A stretch of 64,000 nt of DNA from JBGSIC01 sp041751875 (GTDB lineage: Bacteria; Bdellovibrionota; FAC87; UBA2466; JACKAF01): positions 1-64,000 of the forward strand of contig JBGSIC010000016.1 in the NCBI GenBank assembly GCA_041751875.1. Direction: 5' to 3'. The position numbers were made by a program, and so were the translations under genes. Every line of letters begins with the position of its first letter. Position 1 is the stretch's first letter. Below are positions 53,836-62,508 of this stretch, piece after piece. The notes beneath the pieces were generated by a model. The model worked only from the letters and a program-made list of their open reading frames with translations, searched no databases and was not told where the DNA came from.

Positions 53836-55302
53836 ATGAAGAAGAAGATCACCATCCTCGGTTCAAGCGTTTTGGGTGCCCTGATTGGATTAACCGTTTC
53901 ATTGGGCATCGGGCATTTCAATAATGTCTCGGCCGCGCCCAATTACGAATATCTCGACACCTTCACCAAAGTTTTGCACTTCGTTCAATCGAACTACGTA
54001 GAAGAAGTCGATACGAAGAAGCTCATGGAGGGCGCCATCAAAGGCATGCTCGCCACGCTTGACCCCCACACGGTCTATCTTCCTCCCGACCAGTTTAAGG
54101 AAATGCAGGTCGATACCAGCGGACGCTTCGGCGGACTGGGAATCGAGATCACGATTCAGGACAACATCCTCACGGTTGTGACCCCTATCGAAGATACTCC
54201 CGCCTTTACCGAAGGCGTAGAACCGGGCGACAAAATTGTTCGCATCGTAGACAAGCCTGCCAAGATCGACAAAGACACCAAAGGTATGTCCTTGCATGAA
54301 GCGGTTCAGCTTATGCGTGGTAAAAAAGGCAGCCAGGTTACGATTCATGTCGTTCGCAAAGGTTTAGATAAGCCAAAACCGATCACGATTACCCGCGACA
54401 TCATTCGCGTGAAAAGCGTGAAAGCGGGACTTCTCGAACCGGGTTTCGGCTGGTTACGTATCACCAGTTTCCAAGCAGACACTACCGATGAACTCCGCAA
54501 GCACATCGACATCTTGAAAAAAGAAAGCCAATCAAAGCACAAGAAACCCCTCGAAGGCGTCGTGTTGGATTTGCGGTACAATCCGGGCGGTCTCCTTGAA
54601 GAAGCCGTTTCTGTGTCGGGCACTTTCTTAGGGAAAGTACCCATTGTTTCGACCATGGGTCGCCAGAAAGCACACAAGGAAATTGAGTACGGTAAATTTA
54701 AAACGCCTCACAAGGATTTGAAGATGGTTGTACTCGTGAACGAAGCGAGTGCGAGTGCTTCTGAAATCGTTGCTGGCGCTTTGCAAGATCACAAACGGGC
54801 GCTCATTGTCGGCAAGCCGACGTTCGGCAAGGGCTCTGTGCAAACCGTAATTGACCTTGATAACCGCTCAGGCGAACGCGCCGGTCTTAAGCTGACCGTG
54901 GCTCGTTACTACACCCCGAACGGCCGCTCGATTCAATCCAAAGGCATCGTGCCTGATATCGATGTCGATGCGATTGACGTCGCTCTTCTCGAGAAAGCGA
55001 AACAGGGACGCGCCTTGAAGGAATCCGATTTAAAGGGTCATATTCTCGGTGAAGGCGAAGATTCTGCGCCTTCTGCAGATGAGAAAAACGAAGACGCGGA
55101 GAAAGATCCGGACAAACGTCCCATCTTAAACAAGGACGGAAAGAAAATTCGTGTCAACGATCCGAAGGTTTTAATTAAATCGGATTTCCAGTTGCAGCAG
55201 GCCCTTTCGTACCTGAAAGCCTTTAACATCTTCAAAGCGGCTTCGGACTTCGGCGGCACCACGCCGACTACCGAAGAAAAAGCTCGCTCAGCGAAGAAGT
55301 AA
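53836..55302 (+). CDS. ctpA: Carboxyl-terminal processing protease (S41 family)
   Basis: The 488-residue protein has a signal anchor (ILGSSVLGALIGLTVSLGIG) and an N-terminal helical domain with YVEEVDTKKLMEGAIKGMLATLDPHT. A PDZ domain (95-180) has GLGIEITIQD and GDKIVRI. The S41 protease core has GVVLDLRYNPGGLLEEA and NEASASASEIVAGALQDHKRALIVGKPTFGKGS, with the Ser-Lys dyad in ASASASE and GKPTFGKG. It trims or degrades periplasmic proteins with nonpolar C-termini. AAGGAG precedes the ATG. The C-terminal 100 residues are charged and less conserved. A UshA-like lipoprotein gene follows. Confidence 0.95.
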   Translation: MKKKITILGSSVLGALIGLTVSLGIGHFNNVSAAPNYEYLDTFTKVLHFVQSNYVEEVDTKKLMEGAIKGMLATLDPHTVYLPPDQFKEMQVDTSGRFGGLGIEITIQDNILTVVTPIEDTPAFTEGVEPGDKIVRIVDKPAKIDKDTKGMSLHEAVQLMRGKKGSQVTIHVVRKGLDKPKPITITRDIIRVKSVKAGLLEPGFGWLRITSFQADTTDELRKHIDILKKESQSKHKKPLEGVVLDLRYNPGGLLEEAVSVSGTFLGKVPIVSTMGRQKAHKEIEYGKFKTPHKDLKMVVLVNEASASASEIVAGALQDHKRALIVGKPTFGKGSVQTVIDLDNRSGERAGLKLTVARYYTPNGRSIQSKGIVPDIDVDAIDVALLEKAKQGRALKESDLKGHILGEGEDSAPSADEKNEDAEKDPDKRPILNKDGKKIRVNDPKVLIKSDFQLQQALSYLKAFNIFKAASDFGGTTPTTEEKARSAKK

Positions 55303-55361
55303 GAGAGCTTGGGCGCACCCGTGGGCTGCGCTCTTCTAAGCAGACCAAGGATGGGAAGCCT

Positions 55362-56612
55362 GTGCGCGCGGCATTTATTTTCATTACGCTTTTCTTTGGC
55401 CTCGCCGCTTGCGCTGGTCTGCAACGTTTAGCCTCCCCTCTTTCCCCTCGGAGCATCGAGCCGCTATCCATCCTGTTCACTGCCAATCGATACGGAGCGA
55501 TTGAAACGAGTCATGCAACGCTCAAACCGCTCGGTGGCGTACAACGCGAGTGGAACCTAGCCCACAAGTGGCTCAAATCGGCGATGGGTGAATCATTATT
55601 CCTGGCCTCGGGTACCACTTTTGTTCCCCCCCCGAAGGATTTTGATCTGCGCCAGAAGGAACTTTACCTTCACCGCGCAACCTACTTGGTTGAGGCTCTC
55701 AACAAAATGCCTTTGAGCGCTCTTTCCCCCAGTCTCGAAGATTTTGGATTAGGGCGACAACCACTTATGGACGCCCTTAAGGCGGCTAAATTTCAGCTGG
55801 TAAGCAGTAACCTTTATGACACTCAATCACGCCGTCCGCTTTTCAACACATACTTGCACTACCGTCACGAAGGCGTTGAAATCTATGTGCTTGGCATCAC
55901 TGCCCCTCCCTCTTCCGCTTATGCCCGCGATCCCTCGATTTTTACTTTGTCGCCGCGCGAAGCCGTCGCAACCGTTCTTGAGATTATTCCTCACGATGAA
56001 GATCGCCTGGTGATTTTGCTTTCGAATGTGAACGAAAAGGAACGAGAGAACCTTATGCGTGAGTTCCCCGAACTTCACATTGTCTTGGGCGCTGACCGGG
56101 AAAGCACGACTACTTTCAACGCAAAACAGTGGACGGGCAGTACGCTCTACCTCAATCCCCAAGCGGATGGCAAAGCGCTCAGCCTGATGGAATTGGAACT
56201 AAAGAAACCCATCGTCAGCTTTTACAATCCGTCTCAGGCCTCCAACACGGGTGATCTCCGTCCGTTGTGGCAAGCGCGACTGCAATCTGTCTTCAAAGAG
56301 CTCGAAAGCCTTTCGCCAAAATCCGATCAAAGAGAAACGTTGCTCAAAAGAAAAAAGGAATACGAAGACTACTACCGTAGATTGTTGAGCATACCGACTG
56401 AGCTAACCGAGGCCGCGATTCCATTTCGTTCCACGACAACTGAACTCGATGATGATCATCAGCTTCCGGAAAATGAACTCACCGAACTCTTAAAGCGCTA
56501 CCGGGAATCCATTCCCAAGCCCCGTATGAGCAGTGTCAAAAAGACCGTGCAAGAGGCGTTACCGCTCAACGCCGGTCCTTCCATTTCACCTGCTATTCCC
56601 AAGAAGAAATGA
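55362..56612 (+). CDS. UshA-like (5'-nucleotidase fold) lipoprotein with altered metal site
   Basis: The protein is 416 residues from GTG 55362. The signal ends in FGLAACAG with a lipobox Cys at about 17. The domain follows the order of bacterial 5'-nucleotidases: SILFTANRYGAI where the metal-binding TNDxHG is expected, LGGVQREWNL, ALSPSLEDFG, and LVSSNLYDTQ. Later come YVLGITAPPS and LVILLSNVNEKE. The first Asp-His pair is absent, so the di-metal centre looks incomplete. A coiled-coil region follows near 305-340. The protein may be a non-catalytic relative. It follows ctpA after 59 bases on the same strand. Confidence 0.7.
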   Translation: MRAAFIFITLFFGLAACAGLQRLASPLSPRSIEPLSILFTANRYGAIETSHATLKPLGGVQREWNLAHKWLKSAMGESLFLASGTTFVPPPKDFDLRQKELYLHRATYLVEALNKMPLSALSPSLEDFGLGRQPLMDALKAAKFQLVSSNLYDTQSRRPLFNTYLHYRHEGVEIYVLGITAPPSSAYARDPSIFTLSPREAVATVLEIIPHDEDRLVILLSNVNEKERENLMREFPELHIVLGADRESTTTFNAKQWTGSTLYLNPQADGKALSLMELELKKPIVSFYNPSQASNTGDLRPLWQARLQSVFKELESLSPKSDQRETLLKRKKEYEDYYRRLLSIPTELTEAAIPFRSTTTELDDDHQLPENELTELLKRYRESIPKPRMSSVKKTVQEALPLNAGPSISPAIPKKK

Positions 56613-56640
56613 CACGCCAGTCATGACGAGTTCTTAGGGT

Positions 56641-56683
56641 GTCATTGCGAGGAGCTGCAAGCGACGCGGCAAACTCAAATGAC
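56641..56683. repeat. GTCATTGCGAGGAGC-type dispersed repeat
   Basis: GTCATTGCGAGGAGCTGCAA followed by GCGACGCGGCAAACTC and ending AAATGAC resembles a small palindromic repeat dispersed in many bacterial genomes, with GTCATT/AATGAC ends. It lies between convergent genes. It is a single copy in the window, so its class is based on remembered pattern only. Confidence 0.55.
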
Positions 56684-56688
56684 GGAGG

Positions 56689-59532
56689 TTACAACAATGA
56701 AGCAAGCACACCGAAGTTTATGTACAGTTGCTCCCCAACGCTCCCGAACCCGTGATAGGCGCCGATACGAAACTGCATAGGAACGTAAAAAAATGCTTTC
56801 CAGTCACTCTTTAGTTCCACTCCCGTGCTGTAGAAAAACTGATTCAATAGATGTGCGTTATTAACGGATCCAATTCGCCCGAACGAAAGAATGTCACCCA
56901 CCAAAGCCATATGAATGCCACGCAAAAAGAACGGTGCATAACCATACCCTCGTTCTACGGTTACGATGGGAAAGCGGTACTCTAGATTAAACGTAAGCAT
57001 TTCTCTTCCTAGAAACAGGCCCGGTTGAAAACCGCGATTCAGATACGAGCCACGCTGCTGAGAAAAGAGAATTTCGCCGCCCCCTTGGAAGAAAGCGTTG
57101 TTAAGAGTTGTACCTTCAGAGTATCCGCCCGTCAGAGAGAGATAAAAAGAGTGGCTCTCGGCCCAAGGTGAACGGACAAACTGCTGCACGCCTGCTGTTG
57201 ACATGAAAAAGTCATCGTCGCTTCCCAACGCTTTCAGATAGACACCATGGCTCAGCGATAGAATGGTCCCAGTGTGGGGAGAAATGGCACCTGGCTTGAT
57301 TTTAACTCCAATGTTCTTACGAAGTGACGCAATCACACCAACGGAAGTTTTCTGTGGGCCAAAGCTTGTGCCCTCTACGTTCTTGTAAGCAGGACCTATG
57401 CTCCAACTCGTATCGATGAAGTCAGCGTGGCCGGAGAGAGTCGCCCCTCCTCCCCAAATAGAGTAAAATTTACCGGTGCTCTGAATATAGACAGGTGAGT
57501 AGTACGCTCCCCCGCCCACACCATAATCTTCTCCAAATCGGTAGGTATATCCAAAATCGGCAAACGGTCTTCCGCGCGTGTCGTAACCGCCGAAGATACT
57601 GTAAACATGTTTTTGGCTAACATCGAACGCCGGAATAAACGCACCAATCTGAACGCCGGCTGGAACGATAAGAATATTGGGAATCCACATGCGTGGCAAA
57701 ATGGTGCTCAGTGCGGAGTAGTTTTTTTCCTCTGAAATGTTTGCATTGATAGGCGCGCGCTCTGGCGCAGGTTCAACCGCTGCGAATTCTCGCGTCGTTG
57801 CTTCGGCCAGCTTATCCGCCCAGGCAACGTCGTAGCCGCCATGGCGAAAAGCCAAAACCAAATACTTTTCGTTCACTGGAGCAAATGCGGAAATGCCGCT
57901 AAGCACGGCCACTCTCTTGGCGAGCGTTTTTTTCTCAGGATCAATCGCCCAAATTTCATCGCGACCGTCAGCATCCAGTACCGCTTCTAAGGTTGCCCCA
58001 TCCCCTAAACCGAACTGCGTAAGATGGCCTTTGAAAGCAAGCGCTTTCTCTGGGTTCTTGCCCTCTTCCCAGCGATACAACTCGGTATTCACACCCTGGC
58101 GCAGAGACATCCAGTGGGGTTTACCGACCTTGAAGGAACTCACCCAACTTCCTGTCGGTAAATCCCATTTACGCAGCCCTTTAACTGAGAGTTCATCGTC
58201 CTTGTCGAAAAGCCCCAGCTCCAGAACCTTTCCTTTCCCCCCCCACTCTTGATAAATCAAAAGCTTTCGGCCCTTGTTGGCGCAGGCGAGTTGGTGCACG
58301 TGCTCAAGCGGTTTTCCTTTCCACTTCAGCGGCGACCATTTTTCTTTCTTCAGATCATAGGCGGCAAGCGTGTAGTAGTTCGTAGCGGCGTTTTGGGTTG
58401 TCCGTGTCACTACAAGAACATCGCGGTTCTTGAGCTTCATCCAGCACAGACCCTCGGCAGCCTGCTGGGTGAGAGAAAGACGCTCTGTTATTTTCTTCGA
58501 AGCCAAATCTAGAATTTTGATTTCGCTGTCTTCGTCGGGACGTAGCGATCGGAAGGCTACTTTTTTCCCATCCGGAGATACCGCAAGATTCCTTTTGCCT
58601 GAACGATCTTCGGTTAAGAATTCCAACTTGGACAATGGTTGCTTTTGGATTGCTGCAATTTCAGCTTCTTTCTCTACTTTTCTGATCCGAATGACATCTT
58701 CCCAGAGCTTTTCGTAGCTCGTCCCAAAGACTTCATCGAGGGGTCCATCAAACAATGTAGGCCAATTGTTGCTGTAGCTCGAAACCAGACTGTGGATACC
58801 TTCCTTGTTCTTTCGTTTCCAAAGCTCATTGTGAAGCAGGTAGCCAAAAAAATACGGAGAGGTTCCGTACGGATAAATAGTCGATGTGCCATCCATCCGG
58901 TCACGCGATAGAAACGCATCTGTCCCCCACTGCCCCTCCGCCACACTCACTCTTTGAAGCATGTCGAAGTAAGCGCCTTCACCTCGTCCACCAGGAAGAA
59001 GTTCGCTTTCTAAAAGTACGGCCAGCCCTTCGTGGAAATGTAGCGGCATAATTCCATTGGGCAGCACCCAGCTACCGAACACCGAGCGCATCGCCCCCCA
59101 GAGTCCCTTGGCCGGATAGATGTGCAAAATATGCACATACTCGTGGAGAATAAGTGATTCTAACCAGTCTCCCAAGGAAGCAAGCTGGCTGGTAGAGCCC
59201 GGTGGTGACGGATAAATAACAATGTGGGGAAAGGGTAAATTGAGTGCGTAACCGTTTACCACATCTTCCCAGTTTCCCAGAACGATCCAAGTCTTGTCGG
59301 GGGATTCCGGAAAAAGCGGAAGTAAAAGCGCGCGCGCCGATTCCGCCGCGAGAAGCGTACGTTCAGCCAGTTCCTTATGGCCTTTGCCATACAAAACCTG
59401 AAAGTGCTCGCTCTGTCTGGTTTTCCAGTCGACCCCGGAGGGAAACGTAATGTAGACCGGTGTTGCTAGACTCGTTGAGTTAAAACAAAAACTCAACAAT
59501 GAGATGAACCCAATTGCTCGCCAAATCCCCAT
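56689..59532 (-). CDS. Outer-membrane metallopeptidase-propeller-barrel protein
   Basis: The protein is 947 residues from ATG 59532 (AGGA eight bases ahead); ATG 59541 is three codons earlier. A signal peptide ends near LATP. A peptidase MA-like domain has LILHEYVHILH (HExxH) and HFHEGLAVLLE with a third ligand Glu, residues about 130-190. A WD40/TolB-like beta-propeller follows (300-600). The C-terminal 280 residues alternate as amphipathic strands and end in a long barrel-like segment with FNLEYRFPIVTVERG and a final hydrophobic LASLL, like BamA-type surface antigens. The combination suggests a surface-exposed peptidase on a barrel. It is a single minus-strand gene. Confidence 0.8.
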   Translation of the reverse strand: MGIWRAIGFISLLSFCFNSTSLATPVYITFPSGVDWKTRQSEHFQVLYGKGHKELAERTLLAAESARALLLPLFPESPDKTWIVLGNWEDVVNGYALNLPFPHIVIYPSPPGSTSQLASLGDWLESLILHEYVHILHIYPAKGLWGAMRSVFGSWVLPNGIMPLHFHEGLAVLLESELLPGGRGEGAYFDMLQRVSVAEGQWGTDAFLSRDRMDGTSTIYPYGTSPYFFGYLLHNELWKRKNKEGIHSLVSSYSNNWPTLFDGPLDEVFGTSYEKLWEDVIRIRKVEKEAEIAAIQKQPLSKLEFLTEDRSGKRNLAVSPDGKKVAFRSLRPDEDSEIKILDLASKKITERLSLTQQAAEGLCWMKLKNRDVLVVTRTTQNAATNYYTLAAYDLKKEKWSPLKWKGKPLEHVHQLACANKGRKLLIYQEWGGKGKVLELGLFDKDDELSVKGLRKWDLPTGSWVSSFKVGKPHWMSLRQGVNTELYRWEEGKNPEKALAFKGHLTQFGLGDGATLEAVLDADGRDEIWAIDPEKKTLAKRVAVLSGISAFAPVNEKYLVLAFRHGGYDVAWADKLAEATTREFAAVEPAPERAPINANISEEKNYSALSTILPRMWIPNILIVPAGVQIGAFIPAFDVSQKHVYSIFGGYDTRGRPFADFGYTYRFGEDYGVGGGAYYSPVYIQSTGKFYSIWGGGATLSGHADFIDTSWSIGPAYKNVEGTSFGPQKTSVGVIASLRKNIGVKIKPGAISPHTGTILSLSHGVYLKALGSDDDFFMSTAGVQQFVRSPWAESHSFYLSLTGGYSEGTTLNNAFFQGGGEILFSQQRGSYLNRGFQPGLFLGREMLTFNLEYRFPIVTVERGYGYAPFFLRGIHMALVGDILSFGRIGSVNNAHLLNQFFYSTGVELKSDWKAFFYVPMQFRIGAYHGFGSVGEQLYINFGVLASLL

Positions 59533-59678
59533 TCGCTGCATCCTATCACTAAGTTTTCTAATGAGGCAGCGTTGAGTGGAATCATCTGGTGTGTCTTTTT
59601 AAACGCAAATTGAAATCAGAAACGGGAACGAAAAGACGGGGCAACAGCGCGCCAAGCAAACGTTTCGCGCTTAATGGG

Positions 59679-59707
59679 TTGAATTTACTCGTAGTAATGC
59701 TTATGCT
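59679..59707 (+). promoter_or_regulatory. Candidate promoter of the pal operon
   Basis: TTGAAT (59679-59684) and TATGCT (59702-59707) are separated by 17 bases, and lie 71 bases before the pal ATG. Both match the sigma-70 consensus in four of six positions. Confidence 0.45.
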
Positions 59708-59777
59708 ATTGCCTTACTCGTTGACGCGCGGAGAATGGATTTATCGCTCTTTGCCTAAACCGAAGGAGTTTCCAAAG

Positions 59778-60311
59778 ATGAGCAACTTGAAGCCGATTAG
59801 ATTGTCAGTACTAACAGTATTATTTTTGTGTCTCACAGTAGCCCTTACGTCTTGCAGCAAAAAAGACGTCGTATCTGATGAACCCATCATGAGTGGTGGC
59901 GTGGATTCAGGCGGAGATGCTGGATACGCCGCGGGTGGAAGTTCCGAAAGCATTGCCGCTGGCGGCGGAGGATCGTCTGCTCTGCAAGCGATTTTCTTTG
60001 ATTACGACGCCTACAATATCCGTGGCGATGCGCGCTCGGCTCTTGAGGCCAATGCGGATTGGTTGCGTCAGAATCCCTCGTCGACAATTCAAATCGAAGG
60101 ACATTGCGACGAACGCGGAACCATCGAATACAACCTTGCGCTAGGCGAAAAACGCGCCGCTGCGGTTCGCAAGTATTTGCAACGCTTAGGTATCGATGCT
60201 TCTCGTATTTCAACCATCAGCTACGGGGAAGAACGCCCGGCAAGCTCAGGCACTGGCGAGTCAGCATGGTCGGCAAACCGTCGCGCGGAGTTCGTGGTTC
60301 TTTCTCAGTAA
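59778..60311 (+). CDS. pal: Peptidoglycan-associated lipoprotein Pal
   Basis: The protein is 177 residues from ATG 59778, preceded by GAAGGAG; the upstream frame to 59589 is not needed. The signal ends in ALTSC with Cys26 acylated. A Gly/Ser-rich linker follows, then an OmpA C-terminal domain: IFFDYDAYNIR, IQIEGHCDERGTIEYNLALG and KRAAAVRKYLQRLGI. The Asp and Arg of the peptidoglycan-binding pocket are in CDERGT and EKRAAA. Pal anchors the outer membrane to peptidoglycan. DUF4398 and YbgF-like genes follow, but tolQRAB are not in the window. Confidence 0.95.
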   Translation: MSNLKPIRLSVLTVLFLCLTVALTSCSKKDVVSDEPIMSGGVDSGGDAGYAAGGSSESIAAGGGGSSALQAIFFDYDAYNIRGDARSALEANADWLRQNPSSTIQIEGHCDERGTIEYNLALGEKRAAAVRKYLQRLGIDASRISTISYGEERPASSGTGESAWSANRRAEFVVLSQ

Positions 60312-60659
60312 GTGAGAAACCTAACTTTCACGGTTATCTTGGTTTTGGGCAGCCTGCTCGTTGGAGCGGGCTGCCAAAGCCGTCCTATCAATGAACTCAT
60401 CTTCGCCGATGTCGCTCTTAAGGCGGCTCAAAAAGCGAAGGCTGAGAACCTCGCTACCGACCTTTACCGCAAAGCTGAAAACAATTTCTTGCGCGCCAAA
60501 CGCGATTACGACGAAAGCTATTTCGATTCCTGCCGCAAGTTTGCCACGGAAGCCCGAATACTTGCCGAGCAGGCCGAGTATCAGGCAGTATTACGGCAGG
60601 TAAAGATGCAGCAAGGTGGCGTCAAACAGGAAGAAATTGACACATCGGGCTCCTACTAA
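60312..60659 (+). CDS. DUF4398-type lipoprotein
   Basis: The 115-residue protein starts with GTG right after the pal stop (TAAGTG). The signal ends in VGAGC, so it is a lipoprotein. The rest is a helical hairpin rich in Ala and Lys: ADVALKAAQKAKAENLATDLYRKA and FLRAKRDYDESYFDSCRKFATEA, typical of DUF4398. The role is not known; its position between pal and a YbgF-like gene suggests a part in envelope integrity. The ribosome binding site is not obvious, so translation may be coupled to pal. Confidence 0.8.
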   Translation: MRNLTFTVILVLGSLLVGAGCQSRPINELIFADVALKAAQKAKAENLATDLYRKAENNFLRAKRDYDESYFDSCRKFATEARILAEQAEYQAVLRQVKMQQGGVKQEEIDTSGSY

Positions 60660-60686
60660 ACGTATGTAAGGAGTGGGGCGAGACCA

Positions 60687-61355
60687 ATGATTCGAATGAT
60701 CGGCTTAATATTGTTACTCGCTGTGCCCGCGTGCAAAACCAAGTCTGACATCCGCAGAGAAAATGATCTCAAAAAAATTCAGTATCAGATCACGGAAGAA
60801 CGCGCCCGTCTGGACGAAGGAAACCAAGAGCTGAAACATGAACTTGCCCGCGTGAACGGCGTCGTTGAACAGCTCTTTGAACAGAACAAGGACCTAAAAG
60901 GCCTGGTTGAGTCGCTAAACAAAGAAATTGTCGACCTTAAGGCCAAGCAGCCGCCGCCGCCGCCTCCTCCGCCTCCAGCGAGCGTAGAAAAAACTACCTT
61001 TAGCGAGGCCAAAGCCCTTTTTGACGAGAAAGATTATCCTGCCGCCGCCGCCGTTTTTCAGCGCGTGCTGACGGGAAAGATTAGCGATGAAGTTCGTGCC
61101 GATAGCCGGTACCTACTTGCCGAAAGTCTCTTCGCGCAAGATGAGTTTCGCTCGGCGGCGCTCGAGTTCTCGAAATTTAGGAAAGAGAATCCAAAAGATG
61201 AACGAACGGCGCGGGCAATTTATCGGCAGGCAAACTGCTTTAGAAGTCTGAAGATGACGCAGGAAGCACGCTTATTCTACGAGGAACTGCTGGAACGCTA
61301 CCCGAAAGGTCCGCTGGCTGCCAAAGCAAAAGCCGAACTCAAGACTTTAAAGTAA
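60687..61355 (+). CDS. YbgF/CpoB-like tol-pal system protein (lipoprotein)
   Basis: The 222-residue protein has a lipoprotein signal (LLLAVPAC, Cys16). A coiled-coil region (25-88, LKHELARVNGVVEQLFEQN) and a nine-proline linker follow, then TPR repeats: FSEAKALFDEKDYPAAAAVF, YLLAESLFAQDEFRSAALEF and AIYRQANCFRSLKMTQEAR. CpoB/YbgF coordinates peptidoglycan synthesis with outer-membrane constriction; here the coiled-coil and TPR order is kept, but the signal is of lipoprotein type. It ends the pal operon and overlaps the convergent matrixin gene by 17 bases. Confidence 0.85.
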   Translation: MIRMIGLILLLAVPACKTKSDIRRENDLKKIQYQITEERARLDEGNQELKHELARVNGVVEQLFEQNKDLKGLVESLNKEIVDLKAKQPPPPPPPPPASVEKTTFSEAKALFDEKDYPAAAAVFQRVLTGKISDEVRADSRYLLAESLFAQDEFRSAALEFSKFRKENPKDERTARAIYRQANCFRSLKMTQEARLFYEELLERYPKGPLAAKAKAELKTLK

Positions 61356-62508
61356 GGCGGGGTATTTTCCGCAAGAAACGCATTGAGTAGATAATTAGGA
61401 TAGCCACAATCCAACCCGGGGCCGCCGGTGAGGGGCAGCCGTTCTGACTGGCACAAGCGGCCGGAAGCCCATTCACATTGCAAGAAAGACCAGTCCCTCC
61501 CCACTTGGGCCGTGAACCCGCATAGCCCGCTTTCAACCCATCGAGATCACTCGTTTCAAGACTACGTTTTTTAGTTTCTCCTAAAGCCGCGGTTGCAAAC
61601 ATGGTCGCGTCGGTGTCCTGCGCAGGATTGATTTCGTGCCCCAGTCCCAACATGTGCCCGATTTCGTGGGTAAGGATATTTTGCATGTCATGGGAACCCG
61701 CCTCACCGTTGGTCGCGAATGGGTGGTGCACACCATTGATGAGCACATCGGAGTCAAGAATGATTCCCGCCTGTGGAGAATCGCCCGAAACAAAAAAGTT
61801 CCGCGTGATCGCAATTACGGTCGGACCAAAGTTCCAGTCCGTATCTTCAAAAATAATCTGGTTAATCCCGTCATTGGCGTTTTCGCTTCCGCGCGAACAC
61901 CCCAGCGCAAGAAACTCCACATCACTCCCCTGGATTTCGGACCAAGTTTTGAAACTTTTATCCACCGCTTGAACAAAATTGGGGCGTTCCGCGAACGTTG
62001 GAAGGGACACAAAGTAAGGAAGAGGAAATGCTTGGTCCATCCACCGTAGAAACGGGCCGCTTCCCGTTCCGTCGCTGCCATCCGTTCGGTTGCGGCTAAA
62101 GGTGCGCGAAGCCTCTAAAGGCTCAAGCCCAAACTCAAAACCTGCCACCTCGTAACGGCCTGATGAAATCTCATTCAAATGCGCCCGGTAGCTTTGACCT
62201 TTGAAGGGCTGGGGAAAACCCGAATAGCGTACTCCCCATTGCCCCAATTCGCCTCCCTGACCCTCAATTTGAATCAAGGATCGGCCGACCAGCCCCGCTC
62301 GCACGCGATGAACGCGAAGTACCTCGGCACGGACCTGCCACTGGACAAAGAACCGGGGATCCACGACGGCCTGTTTCTCATGCACACGAATATCGGCTAC
62401 CAAATCGGCAGCATTGAGTTCGGATTCGACGGCTTTTGCACTCAGCGTAAGCGCGTTGAGGCGCGCGCAGAAAGCCATCGCGAAAATAAGGAAAAGGCGA
62501 AATTGCAT
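61339..62508 (-). CDS. Matrixin-like secreted zinc metalloprotease with a hydrophobic C-terminal tail
   Basis: The 389-residue protein has a signal peptide (LFLIFAMAFCARLNALT). A matrixin-like domain has ILTHEIGHMLGLGHE, the HExxHxxGxxH zinc site. A typical upstream segment IIFEDTDWNFGPTVIAIT and SHDMQNIL are also present. A Met-turn is less clear, with TDATMFATA about 14 residues after the site. The C-terminus has four Cys near SCNVNGLPAACASQNGC, then a membrane span WIVAILIIYSMRFL and basic residues, a tail that resembles a sorting signal. It should be released or anchored at the surface. It may act in predation or remodelling, which is speculation. Confidence 0.8.
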   Translation of the reverse strand: MQFRLFLIFAMAFCARLNALTLSAKAVESELNAADLVADIRVHEKQAVVDPRFFVQWQVRAEVLRVHRVRAGLVGRSLIQIEGQGGELGQWGVRYSGFPQPFKGQSYRAHLNEISSGRYEVAGFEFGLEPLEASRTFSRNRTDGSDGTGSGPFLRWMDQAFPLPYFVSLPTFAERPNFVQAVDKSFKTWSEIQGSDVEFLALGCSRGSENANDGINQIIFEDTDWNFGPTVIAITRNFFVSGDSPQAGIILDSDVLINGVHHPFATNGEAGSHDMQNILTHEIGHMLGLGHEINPAQDTDATMFATAALGETKKRSLETSDLDGLKAGYAGSRPKWGGTGLSCNVNGLPAACASQNGCPSPAAPGWIVAILIIYSMRFLRKIPRLTLKS

